DNA of 64,000 nucleotides from Acidobacteria bacterium RIFCSPLOWO2_12_FULL_68_19 (GCA_001767525.1 MELF01000004.1:1-64000); one strand, 5' to 3'; counted from the first letter of the stretch, positions 27,942-37,547 are shown. Notes: generated by a model from the letters alone, not told the origin. Program-made: numbers and translations.

Positions 27942-28409
27942 ATGACCCACTTCTCCCCGATCCCCGCCTCTGACGCGCCGGACCTCGCCGCCGACATCCG
28001 CGAGTTGTTCGACGATCTGTCGCGGGTCCTGGACCAGAGTCAGCGCGCCTATTCAGGCGAGTGCCATCCGGCGCTCGACGTGCTCGAAACCGACGAGGCC
28101 ATCGAGGTCTCGATCGACGTGGCGGGGGTGCCGGCCGAGGCGTTGCGGGTGCTCTTCCGCGCCGGCGTGCTGCTGGTGGTCGGCGAAAAAGCGCCCGGGC
28201 CGTCCCTGAACGAGCAGACGTTCCATCTGGTGGAGCGCGCCTTCGGCCGGTTCGCCCGCGCAGTCCGGGTGAGCGGCGCCTTCGACCTGCAGAAGGCGCG
28301 CGCCACGCTCCGCGACGGCGAGCTCACGGTCGTGCTGCCGAAGCTCGACGATCGCCGGGGCGGCGCCCATCGGATTGCCATCACCTCCGCGCCGGCCTCC
28401 CGGACATGA
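27942..28409 (+). CDS. Second Hsp20/alpha-crystallin-like protein
   Basis: A 155-residue divergent small heat shock protein: ALDVLETDEAIEVSIDVAGV, VLLVVGEKAPG, FHLVERAFGRFARAVRVSG and LRDGELTVVLPK mark the alpha-crystallin domain, but sequence is distant from the 27239 gene. The start at 27942 (MTHFSP) is chosen over the Arg-rich upstream extension. It overlaps ymdB by 4 bp (ATGA), so it heads the plus-strand run. Confidence 0.85.
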   Translation: MTHFSPIPASDAPDLAADIRELFDDLSRVLDQSQRAYSGECHPALDVLETDEAIEVSIDVAGVPAEALRVLFRAGVLLVVGEKAPGPSLNEQTFHLVERAFGRFARAVRVSGAFDLQKARATLRDGELTVVLPKLDDRRGGAHRIAITSAPASRT

Positions 28410-29248
28410 ACATCCTGTTCATCGGCGACATCGTCGGCCGCCCGGGACGTGAGCTGGTGTGCAAGGCGCTGCGCGCGCTCGTCGAGCGCCACGGGGTCGA
28501 CCTGGTGGTGGCCAACGTGGAGAACGCGGCCGCCGGATTCGGCCTCACCAGGGATATCGGACACACGCTGCTCGACGCGGGCGTCGACGTCATGACGTCG
28601 GGCAATCACATCTGGGACAAGAAGGAGGTCCTCGAGTACATGCCGGCCGAGCCGCGGCTCCTCCGGCCGGCGAACTATCCTGCCGGCGTGCCCGGCCGCG
28701 GGACGTGTGTCGCCCAGACCGGCGACGGGCGCGCGGTTGGCGTGATCAACGTGATGGGCCGCGTCTTCATGGCGCAAATCGACGACCCGTTCGCAGTGGT
28801 CCTCCGCGAAATCGAGGCGATCCGCCACCGGACGCGGGTGATTCTCGTCGACTTCCACGCCGAGGCGACCAGCGAGAAGACTGCCATGGGATGGCATCTC
28901 GACGGCAAGGTCACGGCGGTCGTCGGCACGCACACGCACGTGCAGACCGCCGACGAGCGCCTGCTCCCGAACGGGACCGCCTACCTCACCGATGCCGGCA
29001 TGACCGGCCCGCACGACTCGATCATCGGAATGGAGAGGGAGCCGTCGCTCACCCGCTTTCTGACCGCCATGCCGGCCAAGTTCGAGCCGGCGGCCGGCAA
29101 CCTGCGACTGAACGGCGCGCTTATCGAGGCCGACGACAAGACCGGGCGCGCGACCCGGATCATGCGCATCAGCTACTCCGAGGCTGAACTGGCGCGGCTC
29201 GCCGACGCACCCCGTGGCGCGCCGGAGCCGGTGGTACTGGACCGGTAG
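28406..29248 (+). CDS. ymdB: YmdB-family metallophosphoesterase
   Basis: A 280-residue calcineurin-like phosphodiesterase of the YmdB/TIGR00282 family: MNILFIGDIVGRPGR, NVENAAAGFGLT, TSGNHIWDKKEV, DFHAEATSEK, VGTHTHVQTAD supply the di-metal site. In Bacillus the family hydrolyses 2',3'-cyclic nucleotides and affects biofilm decisions; the role here is inferred. Upstream hsp20 overlaps by 4 bp, and xseA begins immediately after the stop (TAG-ATG). Confidence 0.93.
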   Translation: MNILFIGDIVGRPGRELVCKALRALVERHGVDLVVANVENAAAGFGLTRDIGHTLLDAGVDVMTSGNHIWDKKEVLEYMPAEPRLLRPANYPAGVPGRGTCVAQTGDGRAVGVINVMGRVFMAQIDDPFAVVLREIEAIRHRTRVILVDFHAEATSEKTAMGWHLDGKVTAVVGTHTHVQTADERLLPNGTAYLTDAGMTGPHDSIIGMEREPSLTRFLTAMPAKFEPAAGNLRLNGALIEADDKTGRATRIMRISYSEAELARLADAPRGAPEPVVLDR

Positions 29249-30691
29249 ATGAGCTCTCTTTTCGATCTCCCCTTCGAGGAGCCCGCGCCATCCGCTTCCG
29301 CTGAGGCGCCGGCGGGCCGTCCCGCCGGAGAATCGGAGCGGGTGGAATCCGCCCACCAGCGGATTCTGACGGTCTCGGAGCTGACCGCGCGGATTCGCGT
29401 GCTGCTGGAGGAGCGATTCGCCGACGTCTGGGTCGAAGGCGAGCTGTCGAACAGCCGCGTCTGGAACACCGGACACATGTACTTCACGCTGAAGGACGCG
29501 GGCGCGCAGATCCGCGGCGTGATGTTCCGCTCGGCCGTGCGCACGCTGCGCTTCACGCCGCAGGACGGTCTGCGCGTGGTGGCGCGCGGCCGCGTCGGCG
29601 TGTACGACCCGAAGGGCGAGTACCAGATTGTCTGCGAGCACCTGGAGCCGGAAGGGCTCGGCGCGCTGCAGCTCGCCTTCGACCAGCTCAAGCAACGCCT
29701 CGCCGCGGAAGGATTGTTCGACGAGCGCCGCAAGCGCCCGCTTCCCGCGCTGCCGCGGAAGATCGGTGTCGTCACCTCGCTCGACGGTGCCGCCGTGCGC
29801 GACATCATCAAGGTGCTGCGGCGGCGCTACCCGAACGCGCATCTGGTGATTCGGCCGGCGCGCGTGCAGGGCGACGGCGCCGCGCTCGACATCGCCCGCG
29901 CCCTCGGCGCCGTCGTGACGGTTCCGGGCGTCGACGTGGTGATCGTCGGACGCGGCGGCGGGTCGATTGAAGACCTCTGGGCGTTCAACGAAGAGGTCGT
30001 CGCCCGCGCGATTGCCGGCTGCCCCGTGCCGACGATCTCGGCCGTCGGCCACGAAACCGACGTGACGATGGCGGATTTCGTCGCTGACGTGCGGGCGCCG
30101 ACTCCGTCGGCGGCGGCCGAAATTGTCGTCTCGCGGAAAGACGACTTCTCCGCGCGGCTGGATCGTCTGGCCCGGCGGGTGAGCGCCACCGTCGAGGCGC
30201 GGCTGCACCGGCTCGACTCGCGGCTGCGCACGCTCGAGGCGCGCCCCGGGCTCTCCGGCTTGCGGGCGCGGCTGGCGATGCGCGGCCGGCATGCAGCCGA
30301 ACTGACCCATGGGCTCCATCGCGGCATCCGCGCGAGGACGGCCGGGCGCGAGCGACTGTTCCGCACGCTCCGCCTGGCACTCGAGACGTTCGACCTGCGC
30401 CGGCGGCTTGGCCGGGTGCGCCAACACCTGACGGCGGCCGACCTCCGGCTGGCCGGCGCGAGTGCCGGCGTCCGCCACCGCGCCGACGGCCGGCTGGCCA
30501 GCGCGGCGGCGCGCCTGGAGGCACTGAGCCCGCTCGCCGTGCTCGGCCGCGGGTACGCGGTCTGCTGGAACCACACCCGCACCGCCGTCATTCGCGACGC
30601 CTCTGCCGTTGTCGGCGGCGACCGCGTGCGCGTCACGCTGGCGCGGGGCGAACTGGAGTGTGAGGTCACGGGCCGTGGCCCGGAAGGGTGA
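29249..30691 (+). CDS. xseA: Exodeoxyribonuclease VII large subunit
   Basis: Catalytic subunit of ExoVII, degrading single-stranded DNA. The 480 residues show the N-terminal OB fold (about 40-140; ILTVSELTARIRVLLEERF, VEGELSN, HMYFTLKD), the catalytic domain with GVVTSLDGAAVRDI, VIVGRGGGSIEDLWAFN, PTISAVGHETDVTM, and DFVADVRAPTPSAAAE, then a coiled-coil region and a closing LGRGYAVCW. The first 30 residues are Pro/Ala-rich and variable. xseB follows 6 bp downstream. Confidence 0.97.
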   Translation: MSSLFDLPFEEPAPSASAEAPAGRPAGESERVESAHQRILTVSELTARIRVLLEERFADVWVEGELSNSRVWNTGHMYFTLKDAGAQIRGVMFRSAVRTLRFTPQDGLRVVARGRVGVYDPKGEYQIVCEHLEPEGLGALQLAFDQLKQRLAAEGLFDERRKRPLPALPRKIGVVTSLDGAAVRDIIKVLRRRYPNAHLVIRPARVQGDGAALDIARALGAVVTVPGVDVVIVGRGGGSIEDLWAFNEEVVARAIAGCPVPTISAVGHETDVTMADFVADVRAPTPSAAAEIVVSRKDDFSARLDRLARRVSATVEARLHRLDSRLRTLEARPGLSGLRARLAMRGRHAAELTHGLHRGIRARTAGRERLFRTLRLALETFDLRRRLGRVRQHLTAADLRLAGASAGVRHRADGRLASAAARLEALSPLAVLGRGYAVCWNHTRTAVIRDASAVVGGDRVRVTLARGELECEVTGRGPEG

Positions 30692-30697
30692 AGACGC

Positions 30698-30940
30698 GTG
30701 GATCCAACCATCAAGGACTTCGAGACGGCGATCGCCGAGCTCGAATCGATCGTGAAGAAGCTCGAGGAGGGCGACCTCCCGCTCGAGGCGTCGCTGCAGC
30801 TGTACGAGCGCGGCGTACAGCTCTCGCGCTTCTGTCATTCGCGCCTCGAGGAGGCCGAACGCCGCATCGAGATCCTGAACGAGCGCGGCGAGCTCAAGCC
30901 GGCACCCTCGGCCCTGGGGGATGACGACAAGGCGAGTTGA
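30698..30940 (+). CDS. xseB: Exodeoxyribonuclease VII small subunit
   Basis: An 80-residue helical subunit that binds the XseA coiled coil. GTG start at 30698. Typical sequence: IKDFETAIAELESIVKKLE, GDLPLEASLQLYERGVQLSR, CHSRLEEAERRIEIL. It lies between xseA and ispA in the common xseA-xseB-ispA order. Confidence 0.97.
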   Translation: MDPTIKDFETAIAELESIVKKLEEGDLPLEASLQLYERGVQLSRFCHSRLEEAERRIEILNERGELKPAPSALGDDDKAS

Positions 30941-30974
30941 GAGCGCGCCCTGACAGTGCGCGCCCTCGACTGAC

Positions 30975-31892
30975 ATGGATTTCCACCAGTACCTGAAGGC
31001 CCGCCGCGCCGAGATCGACGCGGCGCTCGTCGCCGCGCTGCCGGCCCCGCCGGAGTGTCCCGCGGTCGTCGCCAGCGCCATGCGCTACAGCGTGACCGCC
31101 GGCGGCAAGCGCCTGCGCCCGATCCTGTGCCTGGCGAGCGCCGAAACGGTCGGTGGCGACCTCGCGCTGGCCATGCCGGCCGCGTGCGCCCTCGAATTCG
31201 TCCACACCTATTCGCTCATCCACGACGACTTGCCCGCGATGGACAACGACACGATGCGGCGCGGGCAGCCGACCCTCCACGTCGTGGCCGGCGAAGGGAT
31301 CGCCATCCTTGCCGGCGACGGGCTCCTCACGGAGGCATTCGCCCTGATGGCGCGCGAGCCCGCGACCGTCGATCCGATCCTCGCCGCGCGCAAGCTCCGC
31401 GTCATCGGCGTCGTGGCGGCCGCGGCGGGCGCAGCCGGCATGGTCGGCGGCCAGGCGCTCGACCTGGGAGCCGGCCGCTCACACGAGGCGGACCCGCCGG
31501 CGCCACCGCCAGGCGGCGAGCACCTCCGCATGATGCACGCGCGGAAGACGGGCGCGCTGATTCGCGCGGCGGCCGTGGCGGGCGCGATCATCGGGGGCGC
31601 CCCCGACCCCCTCGTCGGGAGCATCGACGCCGCGGCAGAGGAACTCGGCCTGGCGTTTCAGATCATCGACGACGTGCTCGACGTCGAGGGGGAATCGGCA
31701 CGCCTCGGGAAGACGGCCGGCAAGGACGCCGCCGCCGGGAAAGCGACCTACGCGGCGCTCTACGGGATCGACGGCGCCCGGCAGATGGCGGCCGCCTGCC
31801 TCGACCGCGCCGACCTCGTCCTCCGGAAGGCCGGGCTGGAGGGAACACTGCTGCCGGAGATCGGCCGCTGGATCGTGAACCGATCCCACTGA
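30975..31892 (+). CDS. ispA: Polyprenyl (farnesyl/geranylgeranyl) diphosphate synthase
   Basis: Condenses IPP with allylic diphosphates to farnesyl or geranylgeranyl diphosphate. The 305-residue protein has the first Asp-rich motif DDLPAMDND, the basic GGKRLRPIL motif, MVGGQALDL, and the second Asp-rich motif DDVLD, in a helical fold. Chain length cannot be fixed by eye. In many genomes dxs follows ispA; here tlyA follows 3 bp downstream. Confidence 0.94.
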   Translation: MDFHQYLKARRAEIDAALVAALPAPPECPAVVASAMRYSVTAGGKRLRPILCLASAETVGGDLALAMPAACALEFVHTYSLIHDDLPAMDNDTMRRGQPTLHVVAGEGIAILAGDGLLTEAFALMAREPATVDPILAARKLRVIGVVAAAAGAAGMVGGQALDLGAGRSHEADPPAPPPGGEHLRMMHARKTGALIRAAAVAGAIIGGAPDPLVGSIDAAAEELGLAFQIIDDVLDVEGESARLGKTAGKDAAAGKATYAALYGIDGARQMAAACLDRADLVLRKAGLEGTLLPEIGRWIVNRSH

Positions 31893-31895
31893 GGG

Positions 31896-32624
31896 ATGCC
31901 GAAGGTCCGCCTCGACCAGATCCTCGTCGAACGAGCGCTTGCGCCGTCGCGGGAACGCGCACGGGCGCTGATTCTCGCGGCACAGGTACGCGTCGACGGC
32001 CACGTCGTCAGCAAGGCTGGCGCCCAGGTCGAGCGCGACGCCACCGTCGCGCTCGCCGCCCCGGATCACCCGTACGTGGGCCGCGGCGGGCTCAAGCTCG
32101 CGCATGCGCTCGACACATTCGGCATCGCGGTCGCCGGCCGCGACGCCCTCGACGTCGGCGCCTCGACCGGCGGCTTCACCGACGCCCTCTTGCAGCGCGG
32201 CGCCGCACGCGTCGTGGCGCTCGACGTCGGCCACGGCCAGCTCGACTGGCGGCTGCGCAACGACCCGCGCGTCGTGGTCATCGAAGGCGTCAACGCCCGC
32301 TATCTCACGCCCGCTGACGTGCCCGGGCCGTTCGATTTCGTCTCGGTGGACGTCTCGTTCATCTCGCTGCGTCAGATACTGCCGGTGATTCCGCCGCTCC
32401 TGCGGCCCGGCGCCGACGTCGTCGCGCTGGTGAAGCCGCAGTTCGAGGCGGGACGTGCCGAAGTGCGCAACGGCGTGATCCGCGACGAAGCCGTCCGCGC
32501 CCGTGTCCTCGACGAGATTCGTGCGGCGGCCGCTGCGATAGGATTGACGCCGGTGGCCGTCACCCCTTCACCCGTCACGGGACAGAAGGGCAACGTCGAG
32601 TTCCTCCTGCACCTGCGCCGATGA
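31896..32624 (+). CDS. tlyA: TlyA-family rRNA 2'-O-methyltransferase
   Basis: A 242-residue protein with an N-terminal S4 RNA-binding domain (RLDQILVERALAPSRERARA, VRVDGHVVSKAGAQV) and an FtsJ-type methyltransferase domain (ALDVGASTGGFTDALLQ, ALDVGHGQLDWRLR, FDFVSVDVSFISL, ALVKPQFEAG). The K-D-K-E type catalytic layout of the family is plausible. It also could be annotated as hemolysin A. It overlaps nadK by 4 bp. Confidence 0.95.
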   Translation: MPKVRLDQILVERALAPSRERARALILAAQVRVDGHVVSKAGAQVERDATVALAAPDHPYVGRGGLKLAHALDTFGIAVAGRDALDVGASTGGFTDALLQRGAARVVALDVGHGQLDWRLRNDPRVVVIEGVNARYLTPADVPGPFDFVSVDVSFISLRQILPVIPPLLRPGADVVALVKPQFEAGRAEVRNGVIRDEAVRARVLDEIRAAAAAIGLTPVAVTPSPVTGQKGNVEFLLHLRR

Positions 32625-33499
32625 CTGTACGCCGCGTTGGCCTCGTGGCCAAACACAACCTGGTGGCGGCTTCCGAGCACCTGGCGCGCCTCAGCGCCTG
32701 GCTCCGCGCCCGCGGCGTCGATGTGGTGTACGCGAGCGAGACCGCGGCGCTGGCCGGGGCGGCGGCGCACGGAGCCCGCACGGCCACGCGCGAGGCGCTC
32801 CCGTGCGAAGTCGATCTCGTCGTCGTGCTCGGCGGCGACGGCACGCTCCTCGCGATGGCCGCCCGCATCGCCCAGGCCGGCCGGGACATTCCGATTCTCG
32901 GCGTCAACTTCGGCAGCCTGGGGTTCCTGACGGAAATCCGGATCGACGAGCTCACCTCGTCGGTGGAGCGTGTGCTCGACGGCACGGCAACGTTCGACCT
33001 ACGGGCCATGCTTGCGGCCACCCTGCGCCGCCGGACGGGCGAGATCGACGCGCGGGTGGTGCTCAATGACGTGGTGTTCACCAAGAGCGCGCTCTCCCGC
33101 ATGATCGAACTGTCGGTCTGGGTGAACGGTGGATTCGTCACGCGCGTGAAGGCCGACGGCCTCATCATCGCGAGCGCAACCGGATCGACCGCCTACAACC
33201 TGGCGGCCGGCGGTCCCATCGTCCATCCGATGGGCGATGCGCTGATCGTCACGCCCATCGCGCCGCACACGCTGACCAATCGCCCCGTGATCATGCCGGG
33301 GAGCGCGGAAATCGAGGTGCGCATCGAAGCCGATGGCGCCGAGGACGTCTTCGTTACCTACGACGGGCAGTCAGGGTATCCCGTCGCCGAGGGCGATGTC
33401 GTTCGCGTCCGCAAGTCGGACCGGACGCTGCGGCTCGTCAAGCCCGCTCGAAGCTACTTCGAGGTGCTGCGGGAAAAGCTGAAGTGGGGCGAGCGCTGA
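32621..33499 (+). CDS. nadK: NAD(+) kinase
   Basis: Phosphorylates NAD to NADP. The 292 residues include the GGDGTLLAMA nucleotide motif, GVNFGSLGFLTEI, LNDVVFTK, and the conserved SATGSTAYNLAAGGPIVHP. Gene order ispA-tlyA-nadK is common; recN, often next, is absent. The 92-bp gap to the PP2C gene has no clear terminator. Confidence 0.97.
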   Translation: MTVRRVGLVAKHNLVAASEHLARLSAWLRARGVDVVYASETAALAGAAAHGARTATREALPCEVDLVVVLGGDGTLLAMAARIAQAGRDIPILGVNFGSLGFLTEIRIDELTSSVERVLDGTATFDLRAMLAATLRRRTGEIDARVVLNDVVFTKSALSRMIELSVWVNGGFVTRVKADGLIIASATGSTAYNLAAGGPIVHPMGDALIVTPIAPHTLTNRPVIMPGSAEIEVRIEADGAEDVFVTYDGQSGYPVAEGDVVRVRKSDRTLRLVKPARSYFEVLREKLKWGER

Positions 33500-33591
33500 C
33501 GCGCATGCGTGGATCACAATTCCGTCAGCGCCCCGCCTGATTTCGGGATCGTCGCTTCACAGCCACCCCGTTTGCCCTGTATCCTGCCGAC

Positions 33592-34353
33592 GTGCAGTTG
33601 AAATTCGGGGCAGCAACCGATCCCGGGCTCGTGCGGGCCCGCAACGAGGATCGGCTCATTGCGGATTCCGACCTGGGGCTGTTTGCCGTCATCGACGGGA
33701 TGGGCGGTCACACGGGCGGCGAACTCGCGTCGGCCACGATCGCCGAGGCGATGACAACCTTCATCCGCGACACCGCCGCCGACTCGGACAAGACGTGGCC
33801 GGGCGGCCTCGACCCCGGGCTCTCGGCTCTCGCCAACCGCCTGCAGGTGGCGATCCGCAGCGCCAACCGGCTGCTGGCCACACGCGCCAAGACGAATGCC
33901 GCGCTCGACGGCAGCGGCGCCACGATGGCGGCCGCGCTGTTCGACGAAGGAGACCTCGCGGTTTCCAACGTGGGCGATTGCCGCGCGTACTTGCTGCGAG
34001 AGGGCAAGTTGTCTCAACTCACGCGCGACCACTCCGTCGTGGCCGAGCAGGTGGCGCTCGGCCTGATAGATTCCGAGGCGGCACGGACGCATCCGCTCCG
34101 CCACGTCGTCACACGGGCCGTGTCAGGCCAGGCGGGGATGCCGATCGACATCCTGGAGCTGAAGATGGAATCGGGCGATCGCCTTATTCTCTGCTCCGAT
34201 GGAATTCACGGCGTTTTGACCGATAACGAGATTGCAGTCATCGTAGGCGCCAGGGAGCCCAGCCTCGACCAGGCTTGCCTGACCATCATTGAAGCAGTGA
34301 ACGCCCGTGGCGGGCCTGACAACGCCACGGCGGTGATTGTCGAAGCCGTCTGA
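33592..34353 (+). CDS. PP2C-family Ser/Thr protein phosphatase
   Basis: A 253-residue phosphatase of the Stp/PrpC type with the metal-binding pattern GLVRARNEDR, AVIDGMGGHTGG, SNVGDCRAYLLREG, LILCSDGIHG and GGPDNATAVIVE. GTG start at 33592. It is followed 8 bp later by a Ser/Thr kinase, the usual antagonist pair, so it likely dephosphorylates the kinase and its substrates. Confidence 0.95.
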   Translation: MQLKFGAATDPGLVRARNEDRLIADSDLGLFAVIDGMGGHTGGELASATIAEAMTTFIRDTAADSDKTWPGGLDPGLSALANRLQVAIRSANRLLATRAKTNAALDGSGATMAAALFDEGDLAVSNVGDCRAYLLREGKLSQLTRDHSVVAEQVALGLIDSEAARTHPLRHVVTRAVSGQAGMPIDILELKMESGDRLILCSDGIHGVLTDNEIAVIVGAREPSLDQACLTIIEAVNARGGPDNATAVIVEAV

Positions 34354-34361
34354 GGACGTTT

Positions 34362-36020
34362 GTGGCAGCTCCGGAGAAGATCGGTCAATTCGAGGTACTC
34401 CGCCAGATCGGCTCGGGCGGCATGGGCGCCGTGTACCTGGGTCGCGACCCCGAACTCGACCGGCAGGTCGCCATCAAGGTGATTCGGGAGGAGGTGCACG
34501 ACCAGGAAGTCCTGGACCGCTTCTTCCGGGAGGCGCGGGCCGCCGCCGCCCTCCGCCATCCGAACATCATCACGATCTACGCGAGCGGCCAGCACGAGCA
34601 CCAGCCGTACATGGTGATGGAGTTCGTCGACGGTGAGTCGCTGGCGGACATCATCCGCGGGAAGCGTTCGCTGCCACTTGCCGACAAGCTGTCGTACCTC
34701 GAGCAGGTCTGCGCGGGGTTGTACTTCGCCCACCGCGCCGGGATCGTCCATCGCGACGTCAAGCCGGCCAACGTCATGGTGGATCGCCACGGCATGGTGC
34801 GCATCCTCGACTTCGGCATTGCGCGCATCGAAGGCTCTGCGATGACGCAGGACGGCGCGCTGATGGGATCGCTGAACTACATGTCTCCCGAGCAGATGCT
34901 CGGGCGGCCGCTCGATCACCGCAGCGACATCTTCTCGGTGGGCAGCCTCGCCTACGAGCTCGTGTCGTACCAGCAGGCCTTCAAGGGCGGGCTCAACGAC
35001 GGGCTGCTGCAGCGGCTGCCGCACGAGGATCCGCCGCCGCTGCACGGGGTCGCGCCGGACATCCCGTGGGCACTGGAAGAGATCATCATGCGCGCGCTCG
35101 AGAAGGCGCCCGAGAACCGCTTCCAGGACCTTGCGGAGATGCGGAAGGCGCTGCTGGCGGTGCAGCAGGGCGCGCCGGCGGCTGCTCCCCCGGATATCGA
35201 CGACCGGACGATGGTGATTCCACGGGGAGCGATTCCACAGGAGCACTCAGCGGAGTTCCCTGCGGCCGGGCCTCCGCCGAGCCCTACCCCGGTCTGGCCG
35301 CAGGTGGACGCTCCACCCGTGGCGCCGACACCGGCCCCCGCGCCGGCTGTCGGCCCGGGAACCGGTTCGGGACGGGTGCCCGAGACCGTGGCAGGGCCGG
35401 ACTCGCCCGCTGCTGCGCCTCAGATGTGGCAGGTCAAGAAGAAGTCGGCGCAGCCGGCGCCGACGCCGGCCGAGACGGGCGCCGCCACGCGCCCAGGCGG
35501 CGCGGTCCACAAGGCGCCGGCGCCACGGCCGGCGACGACTCGCCCGCAGACGTCGCCGCGCGCCTCATCGCGCGGCTGGGTGCTCGGCGGTGCGGCGGCC
35601 GTGCTCATCGTCGGCGCGGCCGCGGCGATTCCATGGCTCACGGCCCCTCCCGTGAGCGTGCTCGATCGCGAGCGTCCGGGGATAGAGGCTGCCATGGAGC
35701 GCTATCGGATCGGTTATCGCAATCGGGACCTTCGGGCGGTGGCGGCCGCGTTTCCGACGCTGCCGCAGGAGCTGCGGCAGGCGATGCAGCGCACCTTCGC
35801 GAGCTGCCTCGTCTACGAAGTGACGTTCGACGAGGTACGGGTGCAGATGAACCCGGACGACGACGCGCGCGCCGAGGTCGCACTGCGCAGCGCGCACACC
35901 TGCACGCCGCAATCGGGCGGACGGCAGACGACCACGGCACAGGACGAAACCTTTTCGCTGCAGAAGAACGGCGAGACGTGGGCGATCGGCGGCGTGACCT
36001 CGTCGCGCCGCGGCGGCTGA
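34362..36020 (+). CDS. Membrane Ser/Thr protein kinase
   Basis: A 552-residue Hanks-type kinase: Gly loop IGSGGMGAVYLG, catalytic lysine K39 (VAIKV), HRDVKPANVMV (H130-R131-D132), DFG (150-152), APE-like SPEQM. After the kinase domain (about 10-270) comes a Pro/Ala-rich linker, one transmembrane helix (WVLGGAAAVLIVGAAAAIPWL) and an extracytoplasmic NTF2/SnoaL-like domain (IEAAMERYRIGYRNRDL... LQKNGETWAIGGV). There are no PASTA repeats. The start is a GTG. Confidence 0.95.
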   Translation: MAAPEKIGQFEVLRQIGSGGMGAVYLGRDPELDRQVAIKVIREEVHDQEVLDRFFREARAAAALRHPNIITIYASGQHEHQPYMVMEFVDGESLADIIRGKRSLPLADKLSYLEQVCAGLYFAHRAGIVHRDVKPANVMVDRHGMVRILDFGIARIEGSAMTQDGALMGSLNYMSPEQMLGRPLDHRSDIFSVGSLAYELVSYQQAFKGGLNDGLLQRLPHEDPPPLHGVAPDIPWALEEIIMRALEKAPENRFQDLAEMRKALLAVQQGAPAAAPPDIDDRTMVIPRGAIPQEHSAEFPAAGPPPSPTPVWPQVDAPPVAPTPAPAPAVGPGTGSGRVPETVAGPDSPAAAPQMWQVKKKSAQPAPTPAETGAATRPGGAVHKAPAPRPATTRPQTSPRASSRGWVLGGAAAVLIVGAAAAIPWLTAPPVSVLDRERPGIEAAMERYRIGYRNRDLRAVAAAFPTLPQELRQAMQRTFASCLVYEVTFDEVRVQMNPDDDARAEVALRSAHTCTPQSGGRQTTTAQDETFSLQKNGETWAIGGVTSSRRGG

Positions 36021-36044
36021 CCAGACGCCGCGCCCGGCCCCGAA

Positions 36045-37547
36045 TCAGCCGACCGAACGCAGCAGCTCGGCGCGCATCGCGGCGGCGTCGGGCTCCTGGT
36101 AGAGCGCGGCGAACTCCTGTTCGAGGGCGTCGAACAAGTCGACCATCTCCGGGTCGAACTGTTTCCCGCGATCGATCCGCAGCCGGCGGGCGGCTTCCTT
36201 GGCGGGGAGCGCGCCGCGGTACGGACGCCCGGACGTCATGGCATCGTAGCTGTCGGCCACGCTCATCAGCCGTGCATGCGGATGGATGTCGACGCCGGCC
36301 AGCCTGTCCGGGTAGCCCATGCCGTCCCACCGCTCGTGGTGACCGCGCACCGCCGGGAGCGACGCGCCGAGGAACGGCAACGGCTCGAGCATGCCGTGGC
36401 CGATCGTGACGTGCGCCTGCATGAGCGCGCGCTCGTGCGGATCCAGCGACCCTTCCTTCAGCAGCACGCGGTCGGGCACGCCCACTTTGCCGATGTCGTG
36501 CAGCATGGCGGCGCGGCGAATGGTCTCGAACGCATCGGCGTACTGGCCGCTGTGCCGCGCCAGCAGCATCGAGTAGGCGGTCACACGCTCGGAATGGCCG
36601 GCCGTGTACCGGTCGCGTGCGTCGATCGCCTTCGCGAAGGCCTCCAGCGTGGCACGGAAGTGCCGTTCGCGGTCATCGTAGAGCTGCGCCGTCTCGAGCG
36701 CGGCGGCGGCGTGCCCGGCGAACGCCGAGGCGTACTCCGCCAGCTCGGGTGCGAACTGCTCGACGCCGAGCTTGTCGGCATACAGGGCGCCGATCGGCCC
36801 CGACCGGCCGAGCAGCGGGACGCAGATGACCGATCGCACGCCCGCGAGCATCACGCTGGCCGCCTGCTGCAGCCGGGGATCCATCCGGATGTCGTGCACG
36901 ATGAACGTATCGCGCGCGTTGAGCGCTTCACGGACGACCGTGGAGCTGGCAAACTCCGACACCGACGAATAGGCGCCCGCCGGCCGCACCGCGCGCGGGA
37001 TCATCGCGCCCGTCTCGCTGTCGACCAGGAGAATCGCCGCGCGATCGGGCTTCACGATCGTCGCCAGGCGATCGAGCACCCGATCGAGCAGCGCCGGCAG
37101 ATCCTGGAACGCCATCATCTCGCGGCTCGTGGCCAGCAGCGCCTCGAGGGCGAGACGATCGACCTTCGGCGCCTGACTCATCGAGACGCGCCGGAGAATC
37201 GTTTGCGACACGACGGGCGCGTCGGACACGCCGGGGGCGTCCGCGAAGCTGACGACGTACTCGACGCGGCCGAAGCGGACCGTGTCGCCCGGCACCAGAT
37301 ACGCGCTCAGCTGCTCGGTGCCGTTGACAAAGATGCCGTTGGTGCTGCCGAGATCGTCGATCGCCAGCTGTCCCGTGTCGTCGATGCTGAGACGCGCGTG
37401 CAGCCGTGACAGGCCCGGGTCGTCGACCACCACGTCGGCCTGGCGGCCGCGGCCGACAGTCTTCGACTCGCCCGCTTCGAGATCGATCACGGGCAGGTTC
37501 GGTGCGGGAGCCGCCGGAGCGAGCCGCAGGCTCGGCATCGCGTGCAA
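36045..37547 (-). CDS. FHA-GAF-HD-GYP signalling protein
   Basis: A 500-residue protein: N-terminal FHA domain (about 20-100; VGRGRQADVVV, LSRLHARL, DLGSTNGIFVNG) that binds phosphothreonine, a GAF domain (about 145-300; LLDRVLDRLATIVKPDRAAI), and an HD-GYP domain (about 315-490; LHDIGKVGVPD, GHHERWDGMGYPDRLAG, VADSYDAMTSGRPYR). HD-GYP proteins hydrolyse cyclic-di-GMP (family knowledge). With the convergent kinase/PP2C pair next door, the FHA domain may read kinase phosphorylation. Confidence 0.95.
   Translation of the reverse strand: MHAMPSLRLAPAAPAPNLPVIDLEAGESKTVGRGRQADVVVDDPGLSRLHARLSIDDTGQLAIDDLGSTNGIFVNGTEQLSAYLVPGDTVRFGRVEYVVSFADAPGVSDAPVVSQTILRRVSMSQAPKVDRLALEALLATSREMMAFQDLPALLDRVLDRLATIVKPDRAAILLVDSETGAMIPRAVRPAGAYSSVSEFASSTVVREALNARDTFIVHDIRMDPRLQQAASVMLAGVRSVICVPLLGRSGPIGALYADKLGVEQFAPELAEYASAFAGHAAAALETAQLYDDRERHFRATLEAFAKAIDARDRYTAGHSERVTAYSMLLARHSGQYADAFETIRRAAMLHDIGKVGVPDRVLLKEGSLDPHERALMQAHVTIGHGMLEPLPFLGASLPAVRGHHERWDGMGYPDRLAGVDIHPHARLMSVADSYDAMTSGRPYRGALPAKEAARRLRIDRGKQFDPEMVDLFDALEQEFAALYQEPDAAAMRAELLRSVG

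Noticed and set aside
28049-31081. 1010-codon open frame on the minus strand opposite hsp20-ymdB-xseA-xseB
   Set aside because: Composition is Arg/His/Ala/Val-rich with no motif; it is the GC-rich antisense shadow of well-supported plus-strand genes.
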